Below are positions 46,272 through 57,546 of a stretch of DNA of 64,000 bases, in pieces; position 1 is the stretch's first letter; each line of letters opens with the position of its first letter. The position numbers and the translations under genes are program-made. A model generated the notes under the pieces. The model saw only the letters and a program-made list of their open reading frames with translations. It was not told the origin of the DNA and ran no database searches. Location: NCBI GenBank assembly GCA_963281255.1, contig OY725491.1, positions 2,852,001 to 2,916,000 on the forward strand. The letters run 5' to 3'. Origin of the DNA: Aphrocallistes beatrix. Lineage: Eukaryota > Porifera > Hexactinellida > Sceptrulophora > Aphrocallistidae.

Positions 46272-48362
46272 CAGGGGCGTCGGAAGCGGGGGGATGGGGG
46301 TGATTCATCCCCCCCATAATTTAAACGAGGGGGGATTATCCCCCCCACGCGTAATCGCGATTTGATAGTAACAAATTTCAAATTTCTTAGCTTGAATAGG
46401 AAACCTCATACACCAGTCTGCAATTTGAAAACTGGTTTGAAGCCTGATACTTTAAATCATAGAATATGTTGATGATTGAAACCTTGTTATGTGTGTATAC
46501 ATAACTGATAACTTATAAAATTGTTTTCCATTTGTTTCATATCTGCTGTGATGAAAAAGTACACTATTACTGAGACATTAGTAATGATTCCAACTTAATA
46601 TAAATTAACTCAGATTACGATTTTATCATTGATTTGTTGTTTCTGTGCTTAATTAATTTCGACGATTTCTAAAAACTACAATAAAGAAACATGACCTGTC
46701 CATCTGGTAGTAATAATCGTAAGAGACATCGACAAATATCGCTTGTAGAGATGTGCAAAATACCGAAGGCCAGTCAATCTCAAGGTGGATTCACTAATAA
46801 TACGGATCAAGAGGCCCATCTTGGTTTCGAAGAATCAATAGAACCATATGTCGAATCTGTGGAGTTAGATGAGCATGAAATCGTGATTGGTGAAGCTGAC
46901 TTAGTGAATTCATTAAGTCTCACAGAACGCTATGTCCCTCTAGACTGCAATCGTTTACCCTTCAGAACCTTTGGGAAAAATCATCTGATCAATTTAAAGC
47001 CCCAAAAAACATTGGTTCGAAACTTTTGATTTCTTGCACTATGTACAGGAACGCGACATCGTGATATGTTACCCATGTTCCAAATCACTACAAGAACGAA
47101 AATTCCCTAATAATCTAAAAATTGAACCTTCATTTACTGATAGCAATATTGGATTTTGCAATTGGAAAAAAGCGATAGAAAAGTTTCATGACCACAAGAA
47201 ATCACGGCAACACAAGGTTGCAGTAGAAGTACAGCTGTATGTCACGAAGCAAGGTACTATCTCTACTCAGTTGGATGCAGCCATGCTGAATTCGCAAGAA
47301 CAGTGGCGGAGCTTCCTAGTTGGAGTAATAACTAGTCTGAAATTTCTGGGTGAGTGTGCGTTGCCAGTTCGAGGCCATGATACAGACTCCGGTTTACTAA
47401 TTAAGCTGATGAAACTGCGCTCAACTGATAGCACTAGTTTTTCCAAATGTCTTTCTTCTACCCGTTTGGAATACATGTCACCTGATATTCAAAATGAGAT
47501 TATCCAGCTATTAGCTCATGATGTTCAACGACGAATTTCTGAAGAATTAAGAAATTTCAAGTACTTTATGATTTGTGCTGATGGAACAACAGATATTACA
47601 GGACAGGAACAGTTGTCAGTGATTCTTAGAAGCGTGGCTCCAGATTTCACTGTAAACGAATACTTTCTGGGTTTAGTCACAATAGTTTCAACTACTGGAG
47701 AGAAGATTGCAGATACCATTAAAGATGTACTTCTAAGGCTTAATATTGATATTTCATACTGTCGCGGTCAAATATATGATGGAGCAGCGAATATGATAGG
47801 AATTCATAAAGGCGTGAGAGCAGAAATCCAGAAAATTGTTCCAGAAGCTGTTTTTGTACATTGCAAAAACCACGGTCTAAATTTAGATCTGCAACATACT
47901 ATCGAATGCAATCGTTGGAGTTGTGATTTGATGCAATTTTTGAATTCTCAATCGAATTTTATACGTGACAGCCGTAAAAGATTTGATTTGGTGAAGAAAT
48001 TGCACAGTGAGCTTCATCCAGATGACGAACTAAACTCTGCTGTTCGACGACCAGCATGTCCAACTCGTTGGGTACTTCGTGGTAAACTTTTATCAGCAAC
48101 CCGAAACGAATATGATGTCCTGCTTCAAGTGATGCATGACTTAGCCGAGACTGCAGATGCCAAAACTGCAGCTACTGCTCGTGGTTTCCGTACCATAGGA
48201 TTTTTGTGCTATCATAAAATGCGTTCGCATCTGAGCAGCGCGAGCTGGGGAAGCTGGTGTTATTTAAATGTTGTCAAATTTGAATTTTCTCCCGCATATA
48301 TATTATATGGTAGTCACATGAACACTGGTTTGTTGCAATCTTTTTGGAAAAAATACTCATGA
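46272..48362 (+). mobile_element. hAT element, right end missing
   Basis: Left tip CAGGGGCGTCGGAAGCGGGG at 46272 is a common hAT terminus. The transposase gene starts about 420 bp inside. No matching right tip was found downstream of 48362. Confidence 0.65.
46691..48362 (+). pseudogene. hAT transposase (TTF zinc finger, ZMYM-like), truncated
   Basis: A 112-codon first frame (ATG at 46691) ends at TGA 47027-47029. A one-base shift joins it to a 442-codon second frame. The TTF-type zinc finger spans the break (ERDIVICYPCSKSLQERKF, FCNWKKAIEKFHDHKKSRQH). The catalytic region follows: FMICADGTTDITGQEQLSVI (first Asp), RGQIYDGAANMIGIHKGV (second Asp), EAVFVHCKNHGLNLDL (C/H block) and CPTRWVLRGKLL. 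The final Glu and hAT dimerisation segment are missing; the frame runs into unrelated sequence after about TARGFRTIGFL (48210). ZMYM-type host proteins share this layout, but the hAT tip at 46272 supports a transposon. Confidence 0.8.
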
Positions 48363-48521
48363 CTGTGATGAAACGAATGTTGCTTAACTAGTGCCTTAGT
48401 CTACCTACACAGTAAAGTTGTATATCCTGAAGTAAAGTGACCATATTTGACTACATTAGAATGATAATATCCAGGATATGGTATTATATGCTCTCCTATT
48501 AACTGAGTAGTTTTATAATAA

Positions 48522-48919
48522 CAGGGATGGAAACAGCTAAACTGTTAACAGCTAGCAGCTGTTAACAGCCAACGCAAAATTGTGGCTATTAATAGCTATC
48601 GCTAATTTTTAATTTATATCTGTCTATCTATTTTTATAATCTAAATTTGAGATACATTATTAAAAAATATAGATATTATTATTATCAGGGATGGTGGAAA
48701 TGCTGTTAACCCACGCTTGCCACAAGAATGTGTTGCGTTATTTCCGGTTTAAGCCATTTTCAATGGGGAAGCCATATAAGTTTGGGGTTACTACTATAAA
48801 TAGAAAAATCCCAAGTGCATTCAAGGGTTAAGAGCCATTTTGGCTGTTTGCTGTTAACAGCTCACAATTGGCTGTTAACAGCGCAAATTGAGCTGTTAAC
48901 AGCATTTCCACTATCCCTG
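48522..48919. mobile_element. hAT-type MITE with CTGTTAACAG repeats, nested
   Basis: Tips CAGGGATGGAAACAGC and, inward from the right, CAGGGATAGTGGAAATGC. The palindromic unit GCTGTTAACAGC recurs on both sides. A second left tip CAGGGATGGTGGAAATGC starts at 48686, followed by the small repeat also at 26757, so it is a nested or rearranged composite. Confidence 0.65.
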
Positions 48920-49428
48920 ATTATAAACAATATAAATTAACCACAGGTCATATTGCGATACATAACCGCTTATCAACGATTATTTTTTGTATGTTTGTTT
49001 GTATGTATGTATGTCTGTACGCGCGTTACTGCGAAATATAATAGTCCTACTTTTTCCAAATTTCGCATTTAGGATCTCTTTATGGTGTAGATGTGCACCG
49101 TTAACATATTTTTCTCAAAATCTCATCATTTCCGGTTTTGGAGTATATATATTCATATTTTAGCAGCATCGCTACAAATCTTTGTTTAAAGATAAATAAG
49201 ATCTCAACGACTAATGCAGGGTATTTCACCATGTAGGATCCGATTTTTTCGCTTTAAAAGTTATAAAATGAATATTTAAAGAGTTATTAAAATATGGATA
49301 TATGCATATTTTTCACACCTTTCGTATAAAATCTCATTTTAAGCTATAAGGAGTTCTCAACGGATAATATAAGATATTGAATGTGTTGATCTCGATTTTT
49401 GCACTTTAAAAGTGATAATATGCAAATG
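48920..49428. repeat. R3 repeat, left part of copy 2
   Basis: Short TATG-rich patch at 48988-49016, then R3 blocks (GAGTTCTCAACGGATAATATAA, CGATTTTTGCACTTTAAAAG) up to the foldback insertion site GCAAATG. Confidence 0.5.
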
Positions 49429-50475
49429 CATAGCCTACTATAATAAGGCCTCAGAGTAACTTGCGAATTTGGCACTAGGGATGCAGTAGAAGATGGTTGA
49501 AGAAATACATGAGCTGCCTTAAATCATTAACAAAGCACAATAGAGCTTAGGAATGTATTACCAGCATATATAAATATGGTGTCAAAGCACCCATATCCGT
49601 TGTTAAAATTTAGATTAGTCATCAAATGATTGCGCAACAGGTTATATTTGGGTCAAGTTTAGTGATTTTCCGAGGTCGTTTAAGGGCACTTCTAAGTGTT
49701 TTTATTATAAAGTTTTTCGCATAGAACTGAGAAGTGAATGTGTTAATACTAAAAATTTGGAATTTTTTCATGGAATGTTCATACATTCCAGTGTTGCTAT
49801 GGAAACGTGTTTTGGTCAGTTGGGGCTATATCTTGAAAACAGCGATAGCTAGACATTCAAATTTAATCCCATTTGATAGCAAATAGGCTACTTCCTATTA
49901 AGCTATTCAATAATTTGCGAGTTATTAGAAAATATATCATATTGGTCACATTTGGTAATTTGTTGAATATCTCGTAAACCATTGAATTTAGACACAGAAA
50001 TTGTATTATAGCTAAATAGGAAGTAGCCTATTTGCTATCAAATGGAATTATATTTGAATGTCTAGCTATCGCTGTTTTCAAGATATAGCCCCAACTGACC
50101 AAAACACGTTTCCATAGCAACACTGGAATGTAAGAGCATTCCATGAAAAATTCCAAATTTTTAGTATTAACACATTCACTTTTCAGTTCTATGCGAAAAA
50201 CCTTATAATAAAAACACACGGCCTCTGAAAATCACTAAATTTGACCAAAATGTAACCTGTTGCGCATTCATTTGATGGCTAATCTAAATTTTAACAACGG
50301 ATGTGGGTGCCATATTAACAACGGATATGATTACCATATTTATATATGCTGGTAATACATTCCTAAGCTCTATTGTGCTTTGTTAATGATTTAAGGCAAC
50401 TCATGTATTTCTTCATCCATCTTCTACCGCATCCCTGGTTAAGTTACTCTTAGGCCTTATATATAGTAGGCTATG
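49429..50475. mobile_element. Foldback element with 7-bp target duplication
   Basis: 1047 bp, essentially two ~500-bp inverted arms. Tips CATAGCCTACTATAATAAGG and, from the right, CATAGCCTACTATATATAAG. Flanked by GCAAATG at 49422-49428 and again at 50476-50482. R3 repeat lies on both sides, so the insertion site is clear. Arms contain mirrored marks such as TTGCTATGGAAACGTGTTTT / AAAACACGTTTCCATAGCAA. No transposase. A 7-bp duplication plus long arms recalls Galileo-like foldback elements of the P superfamily; that link is inference. Confidence 0.85.
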
Positions 50476-50482
50476 GCAAATG

Positions 50483-51010
50483 TTATGTGTTATTACATAA
50501 GTTTATATATATATTTTCACACCTTTTGAAAAATATTTCATTTTGAGTTAAAAACGAGTTCTCAATGGCTAGTTGGTATTTTACTATGTGGAATCCGATT
50601 TTCACATTTTAAAAGTAATAATATGAATATCTTACGAGTTATCACACCCTTTGAAAATTCATATTTTGAGCATCGAGCTCTCAACGTGTAAAATATATTT
50701 TAATTTTAATTAATTTGAATAATTTAAATAATTTAAAATAATTTAAATAATTTAAATTAATTTAAATAATTTTATTTAAATAATATAAATAATTTAAATT
50801 AATTTAATTAAAATAATTTAAATTTAAATAATTTTAAATAATTTAATTAATTAAATATATTTTAATTTTAATTTGAAGATTCCAAATTTTACACTTGGAA
50901 TGCCTTAAAATGAATACATATTTCCCGATCTATTCCGATATTTACATTTCATGTTCCCTCGAGTCACTTCCTGGAGCTACACTATTGGTCTATCTATCGA
51001 CATTTTTTTA
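50483..51010. repeat. R3 repeat right part with an AATTTAAAT-rich island
   Basis: 50700-50870 is almost pure A/T built of TAATTTAAATAATT units. The flanks match the R3 copy at 26430-27075 (TCCCGATCTATTCCGATATT, CGAGTCACTTCCTGGAGCT). Confidence 0.6.
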
Positions 51011-51369
51011 CTTCAATCCGACCATTTATTGCTCAGTTAATACATTTTAATCCTTCCCATGTCATCGTATCTAATTAATTATTCAAAGTAAAAAAATTTA
51101 AAACCCGAAGATAGAAAAAACTTAAGTAAGTTGAAATGTTTATTTGGCATACCTCTACAATTTATGACGACGTCATTGTCCTAAGGTGACATTAACTTCT
51201 CAAAAGTTAAAATACGCATTTTTAACTACAAGTGTAATTTTCGAAAGGCCCTAAAATCATTATATTAGGTCAATAATGGATTCACACAATGCTGCGGCTT
51301 ACTGAGAGCACATTCTTATGTAACCTATGTGTTTTTATATATTGTTACTTCGAAATTATATGAGATATT
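51011..51369. other. No recognisable feature
   Basis: 51290-51320 (TGCTGCGGCTTACTGAGAGC, ACATTCTTATG) may be a worn trace of the hairpin-module end. Otherwise nothing. Confidence 0.3.
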
Positions 51370-51592
51370 TTTATTAGATGCAAAGCCTGGCAAAAAAAGC
51401 AGGAAAACCTCCATCAAACTGATTTTCAAAAGGCTGAAATTGTTAACCGACCAAGTGGCTTCAGGAAAAACTATGATTTCAGAATTAAAAGAAGAAAACT
51501 CGAAGCTGAGGGGCGAAGTTGCGAATCTTCAAAATCGGATCACACTGTTAGAAAATACTCTGAGCACAATTCACAAGATTTCACAGAACTAG
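51370..51592 (+). CDS. Coiled-coil exon of unknown gene
   Basis: Open frame with no ATG at its front. It follows a good acceptor (TTTTTATTAG) at about 51380, so it reads as an internal or terminal exon ending in TAG at 51590-51592. Basic start (AKPGKKSRKTSIKLIFKRLK) followed by a heptad-like helix (TMISELKEENSKLRGEVANL, QNRITLLENTLSTI) with L/I at a/d positions, a plausible leucine-zipper coiled coil. This resembles the head of non-LTR retrotransposon ORF1 proteins or a transposon accessory protein, but also many cellular proteins. No neighbour confirms either. Confidence 0.35.
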
Positions 51593-52121
51593 AAAAGAAT
51601 GACTATGTTGACGGTTAGTTCATTATCATTTTGTTCACATTTAGTGTGTTTCCTCTATTAGTCATCATGTTTACTCGGTATCTTTTAGCATTCTTCTTCT
51701 AACTAGTAGTATGTAAAAACTATGGGACATTGAACATCGGAATGTACTCATTTTAGGACATTCTAAACATACTTTTTCGAGTCGAATTTTTTCGAAATCA
51801 AGTTTATGAATTTTCTTGAAAATAGCTCTGAAACAAATATTATCCAATTATGTAGTTGCAAAATACAATGATTTGAAATTCACTTTATTTGTTACAAGAA
51901 TTAAGATAATCCAATATTTTTTTATTTGAAATACATGGATCGGTCTAAGATATCCGAAATTATTAATGATTTTTTCAAACTGCTAGAATTTTTCAATTGA
52001 GATGTTTGCACGGGCATTTAAAATGTTTTTTTTCGTAAGTATATACACTATATTTTAAATTAAAAATGAAAATGGGCCGCGCAGAAACCTCAATCTTAAA
52101 AAATAGACCTTGAATTAATCA
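51593..52121. other. AT-rich stretch, nothing recognised
   Basis: No coding motif or terminal repeat seen. Confidence 0.4.
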
Positions 52122-53074
52122 TTACCATTAAAACTCGATTATTGTGATTGAAATCTATAACGAATTGATTAAAGAAAATACAAGGCACAGAAAACTGATT
52201 TGGCAGTTTTTTGGCTATGGCTCCGCTAGATTCTGAGCTCAGACGAGAATGTTGACTCTTCATGGATTTTTTTGACGTCATTGCCACATTTTATAATTAG
52301 AAATTTCAACTTTTCGACCATAACTCAGTCATTTTAGGTCGTAGAAGGCGACCTAAAATGGATGAGTTATGGCCGAAAAGCTGAAATTTCAATAAATTTG
52401 TATAGTAATATATCTCACATAAGATCCAATTATCGTCAAAAAATGATGACTCATCTGCTTGGGTGGTGCAGTGGTTAGGGCGTTTGAATACCAAGACTTA
52501 GGTCGCGGGTTCAAACCTCGCACTAATCACTTACATTTTACTCTCAATTACATTGCTTCGGTAATGCAATCTGAGCCTACACTCTTGCAGAACCTTAGTG
52601 AGCTGAAAGCACTAGGGATGTCATCTCGTTTAAAGGTAAAGTTAGTTAAGTGCTATCTTTCTTGCCTACTGATAGCAGAGTTTTTCTCTGTAACACGCTA
52701 TCATATGCACACAGACATACCATCCTATGCACACAGACACGCCGCATGCACACATTCAGCAACTATCAGTAGGTTTAGGACCTCACCCAGATTGTAAACC
52801 CCCTGAGAATATATTAGCATGGATTCGGGGGGTATATAAATCTATAAACTTTAACTTTAACTGTGTGATGACTTCATCATTACTCATCAAATTTTTGGAA
52901 ATTGACAAATTTGGTGATTTTTCGTTCGATATCGATTATAACAGTAGAACAGACGCGTGTAGAGATGTTCTCTGCCTTATAATTAATCAATGTGACTCCA
53001 GGCGCCCATAGACCGCCTCCGGCGGACACAAAGTCTCCACCAGCCGCGCATCCCAAGCAAACGAACCGCGCTTG
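52122..53074 (+). mobile_element. H1 Helitron-like element interrupted by a SINE
   Basis: Starts TTACCATTAAAACTCGATTA (first base mutated) after A and ends ...CGAACCGCGCTTG before T. The body shows CTATAACGAATTGATTAAAG, AAATTTCAACTTTTCGACC and GACAAATTTGGTGATTTTTC marks. The hairpin module is at 52990-53074. A short perfect inverted repeat (TCATTTTAGGTCGTAGAAGGCGACCTAAAATGGA) lies at 52331-52364. The SINE interrupts it at 52457-52862. Confidence 0.7.
52457..52862 (+). mobile_element. tRNA-derived SINE
   Basis: The head has polymerase III boxes: a box-A-like GTGGTGCAGTGGTTAGGGC and a box B GGGTTCAAACC, 30-odd bases apart as in tRNAs. The T-arm GCGGG/CTCGC pairs but no acceptor stem does, so it is not a tRNA gene. 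The body is unrelated and the 3' tail is a short TTTAAC repeat. It splits the H1 sequence ATGATGACTCATC|...|GTGATGAC. Target duplication not clear. Confidence 0.7.
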
Positions 53075-53242
53075 TCTAAATTAAATTAGAATTAATTCCA
53101 TTAATTTATGCTATAATTATCAACATTCAGTTACCCTGAAAAAATAATTGGATTCATTTGTAAATAATCCTATATGCAATTATACACTGTGCCAATAACT
53201 GCAATAGAATAAAGGAGTCGAAAGGTTTGATTTCTTTGAACC

Positions 53243-53705
53243 ATGCCAGTCAATAAATGGGTGTTTGAATCCAATCTTCTATCACACTCCATACGATATA
53301 CTATAAATTATTTTAAAATTAATATTATAATTATGATCAATTTGCTCACTCCGCTTAATAATATGAACAGTATAATAATGAGAAATCCAGACGAATCTAT
53401 ACTACGAAATATATACTTCAAATTGATTTTGACAATTCTGCCCAGTGAACACCATGACGCGATTGAAACCTTCTATGTATTTATAACGGTGGCCAAAAAA
53501 TCAATACGAAAGTAATCGACTGTCTTTGCAAAGAAACTTATGAGACAATTCTTGAAAAGTACAATTTACACACATATCCCCAACTGTGCATATTTTGGCG
53601 CATTTCTTCATATTTGATTGATCTATACAACGGTGGGAAGGTCTGGGATCCTGTCACAAATATGTCACCAGATTTTGTTTATGTACATGTGAAAATATGT
53701 TTATA
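53243..53705 (+). pseudogene. Unrecognised coding remnant, two frames
   Basis: ATG at 53243 opens 90 codons to TAA at 53513-53515. A shift then gives about 60 further codons (VIDCLCKETYETILEKYNLH, TYPQLCIFWRISSYLIDLYN, GGKVWDPVTNM) to TAA at ~53703. The second half has a protein-like composition with W, C, Y and a helical pattern. I do not recognise the family. Could be the worn end of a host or transposon gene. Confidence 0.3.
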
Positions 53706-53971
53706 AACTTATGTAGTAACTCATAACATTCAAATATTATCACTTTCAAAGGAATCTAGTACATATTAAAATGTCCAACTACGAGCGTTCAACAAGTAGT
53801 CGTTATTGCGATATATCTTGGTTGTACCATTTGATTCAGAATTGGGTTACCATGTTTAATGTAGCCCTACCGATACTCTTTCAAATGCTACTTTACTTTT
53901 TCAATTCTGAGCTTTGCTTTTTATTCTGTCGCTATTTTTAGTTTGGCTTTTTTATATACTACTGGCATTTA
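53706..53971. other. R3-like scrap and spacer
   Basis: GTGAAAATATGTTTATAAACTTATG and AACATTCAAATATTATCACTTTC resemble R3 edges. Confidence 0.35.
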
Positions 53972-55039
53972 TATTGGCGTCCAAAAACAGATTCCTCCAT
54001 ATCTCGGGAAATATACACCATAATTCTTAGCTCTCAATTCCTAATATACTTTTCAAGACAGTATATATCTGATTCTTAAATAATAAATGTACTCATGGAA
54101 TGGAATGCTAAGTTTTAAATTTTTATCACGTGATGACGTAGCATTTTTCGAAAATCCTAACTTGAAAACTAAAAGTCGTAGACTCTCGCTCTAACTTCCT
54201 AATATACTTTTTACTAGAAGCTCTTTATTCATTCTAAACCGATGAATTATACATTGTACTGCTAGGAATATGATTTACATTCCCTAATTGGTTCAAAATA
54301 TTCGGGGTTAGGGGGCTCAAGGTAATTTGTGAATTTTCAGTATAATTTTGCTATTTTCACCAAAATCTGTCGGAATACATCTAATTCATTAGTATACTCG
54401 CGATTAAATGTCCATGGATGCTTTTATTTTTCGTTAATAGCTCATTTTACATCGTTCTTACCATCAAAACTTCAAATCCCTATATATCGGGACTTTAAAA
54501 TTCCAAAATTGACCGTCTTTCAAAAATTTTAACTCAAAATTGCTTTGAGATAGAGGTTTGAAAATTTCTGGAGTTGTTCCATATCATTAGGCGATGAGCG
54601 TAGGACCACTCGATTTTCGATATTTTATAAATTTGTGATTTTATTGGTGATTTCCAAAGAAAATCGGGCTTTTTTCGCCGTTTTTTGGCCCTTTTTATTC
54701 GGACACCGATAAAATTACAATTTTTAAAATTTTTACTTTCTTTTGGTCCTATGAAGTGGCAAATATGATAGACTATCTATGAATAAATTTTCGAAGCATT
54801 TGTTCCAAACATGTGCTTTAAAAAAATCACAGAGTGGAGGAGGACTTACCATTAAGATGTGCTAGGGAAAAACGGAAAAAACCGACTTTGAGACGCTGTA
54901 ATTCAAAAACTAGAAATGTGAACCAAAAACTGTTTGGCATGTCTCAATATTTTTTAATTGCACTACCTGCCCACGCTTAACATCTTATATATCTCTATTC
55001 TTGATATATGCTGTAAGCCAAACCTATGGATTTTTCACG
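53972..55039 (+). mobile_element. TTAA-family element, copy d, left end lost
   Basis: Begins at CCAAAAACAGATTCCTCCAT, follows the common body, and ends GGGCGGTATCC before TTAA (55040-55043). Close to copy a in sequence. Confidence 0.75.
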
Positions 55040-55280
55040 GGCGGTATCCTTAAATGCTAGTCAAAATTAAAATGTAATTTTATTACGCGCAGAGCCACTC
55101 AATTCTTGGTTGTACTATTTACAGATAAACAAATGATTCATAGTATTTTTTATTTAGTAAAGCTAGACGCTACCTTGGGTGGTTGATGAATAATTTCATT
55201 AATTCATTTAATTAGGATTGTATACTATTTTAAATACTTGGAAAAATAATCAATTTGTAGAAGTATAAAAATAATAATTA
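55040..55280. other. Spacer
   Basis: AT-rich, nothing seen. Confidence 0.4.
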
Positions 55281-56527
55281 CAAGCCCGCTTCGCTTGCTT
55301 GCGCTGCACGGCTTGGGGACACTGCTTGTCCGCAGATTTACCAAGTGGGCGCTTGGGGACATTAGAGAAACAATACGTCGCTTTCTTGTTTTATACTAAG
55401 TATGCCGGATTATCATTTGTCTACGGCTACATTACTGGAATCTGAACTGTAGCAGAAATTTTGTTTTGTGATAAATATAATTTACTTCGTATTAAGTCAA
55501 CTAATCCCTGAATGTAAGCTCAATTTGAATACAAAAGTTCACATTGCTAAAGATGATTATACTTAAATGATCAATTCCACTCCATGTCGTTGAAAGGTAT
55601 TTTATGATCGAATTGATTGATCGTAGCATATAACACACTTTTATTGTTGTTAAGAATCAAATTCTAGACTCAAAATAGCAGTATTCAATCATTTATATGG
55701 AATAGAATCGTGTGAATGGCATCAAAGTATTTTCCACTACATTCTATGCAAAGTTGCATAAGATGAAACCAATTCTCGAAGCAGTTATGCCATTTTTCCT
55801 CTGGCAGGGTCCCGAGAGCCTCTTCGATCGCCAGTCCGTCCTCTTCCGGACTGCCAAACCTGATTCCGCGGATCTTTTCTTTGATAGTTAGGAATCTGAA
55901 AAAGTCGCATGGGGCCAAATCTGGACTGTAGGGGGGATGCGATACCAACTGGACCGAATTTTCAGCCAGGAAGTCCAGTGTTTTGGCTGCAGTGTGTGCC
56001 GATGCATTATCGTGATGAAGGAGTAGGCCTCGGATGTCGGCTTTAGGGCGACGAGAACTCCAAGCTTCGAAGGCCTTGGGGAGGCAATTATTGATGTACC
56101 AATCAGCATTGAACGTACGACGTTCCTCGAGAGGAACTATGGCCACCATCTTCTTCCCGACGCTTCGATCCCGGCGAAGTTTTACTGGGGGATCTCCAGG
56201 AAATACACATATTGAAGATTGCCGCTTTCTTTCCGGATCGTACTGATAGATCCATGTCTCATCACATGTTAGGATATCATAAACACGTTTCGACCCTCCT
56301 CCGTTGAATTTCTTGAGCATAAACTTGCAACTCTACCCTTGCCTCCATCTGAAATTATGTGAGGTTATGAGGGCGAGGTGTGAACATTTCGCTTAGATCT
56401 TCGAACTTAATCCTAGATTCGCCATTTGACACCTACATGCCAATTTTTGTATCTCTACGATTTGCTAATTCTTCAATCAATTCGGACAAACAAACAAACA
56501 AAAATCCTAGAGTTTTAATATATAAGA
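55281..56527 (-). mobile_element. H2 Helitron-like element carrying a mariner fragment
   Basis: On the minus strand it starts TCTTATATATTAAAACTCTA at 56527 after A and ends ...GCGAAGCGGGCTTG at 55281 before T. H2 marks TTCGCTTAGATCTTCGAACT at 56388 and the hairpin module at 55281-55360 bracket a mariner fragment (about 55600-56340). Confidence 0.7.
55600..56340 (-). pseudogene. mariner transposase, N-terminus missing
   Basis: A 211-codon open frame (56320-55685) covers the catalytic domain: ILTCDETWIYQYDPERKRQ (first Asp), LLLHHDNASAHTAAKTLDFL (second Asp) and HPPYSPDLAPCDFFRF (third Asp), a full DD34D triad. It ends CSGKYFDAIHTILFHIND. Mariner transposases are about 340-350 residues, so the DNA-binding third is gone, cut at about 56340. 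No full TIR pair. The 3' flank (55617-55737) is shared with 44114-44236. It lies inside an H2 Helitron-like element, so it was captured or inserted there. Confidence 0.88.
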
Positions 56528-57307
56528 TGTAGAAACGTTGGTTTCGTAACTAAGTACACGAAATAAATATTTTAATTTTGAACCACAAATCAACATTAAT
56601 CATTGCATTAGGAGAAACATTGTTCCTTTTATATTTTTACATTTTGATCTAAATCCTATTCAAACCATTTCATGTATCATAATTTTCCACAAGAACACAA
56701 AGTATTGATTTTTCTCTTTTTTGATGAAGCATCATCACATAAATATTTAATAACTTCATCATAAATGGTGTTATGGTCTATGTTGAACATTTCCTTTATC
56801 GCTTATCACTGGAAAGTTATTAAAGCTTAAATAAAAGTAGATTTTTTATACCACATGATGATTCATCTTATACAAGTATTTTAACATAAGATTTATTGTC
56901 CAATAAATGATTGAGTATCTAGTTTCAAGTCAAATCCTATTCTTATTCATCATTAGCTTCTGGTAAGATGTACTTCTGAATAATGGAGTTCAAAAACAAT
57001 TACATAGTGTGAGAAATACTTTTTAAATGAATATCGTGACCAAATGTTACGCGATGAGAATTTTTCTACGACTGCAGAAAGTGTTATTTTATTGTTCTCT
57101 ATCTGATACGCCAAAATTGACAGGATTACATTAATGCATTTTGAGTTTTGACCAAGGTTGAGTCAAATCAATTTGATTTGTAAAAAACTTCATTTTTTGA
57201 TTTTATTTGATTGAGTTGGTTAGTAAGAAATGATTGAGTTGATTGTTCTGAATGCTGTCATTGGATGAAATAAAATGATCTGAATGATCTTTGATTTCAT
57301 TTAAATT
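56528..57307. other. AT-rich stretch, no gene seen
   Basis: No family motifs or repeat tips. Confidence 0.4.
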
Positions 57308-57478
57308 AATTGAATTGAATTGAATTGAATTGAATTGAATTGTATTGAATTGAATTGAATTGATTCGAATTGAATTGAATTGAATTGATTAAATTGAATT
57401 GAATTGAATTGCATTGATTCGATTTGAATTGAATTGAACTGATTAAATTGAATTGAATTGGATTGAATTGAATTGATT
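57308..57478. repeat. (TTGAA)n microsatellite, imperfect
   Basis: About 33 units of TTGAA/ATTGA with scattered changes (GATTCGAATTG, GATTAAATTG). Confidence 0.95.
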
Positions 57479-57479
57479 A

Positions 57480-57509
57480 TCCTTACTATTAAAACTCGAT
57501 TATTGTTTG

Positions 57510-57546
<37 letters not shown>

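Noticed and set aside
47267..47719. Minus-strand frames inside the hAT gene
   Set aside because: Antisense shadows of the long plus-strand transposase frame.
52457..52530. Functional tRNA gene
   Set aside because: Polymerase III boxes are present but the acceptor stem does not pair and a long unrelated body follows; better explained as a SINE.
55888..56246. Extra open frames over the mariner region
   Set aside because: Shadow frames of the DD34D transposase, which alone carries the catalytic motifs.
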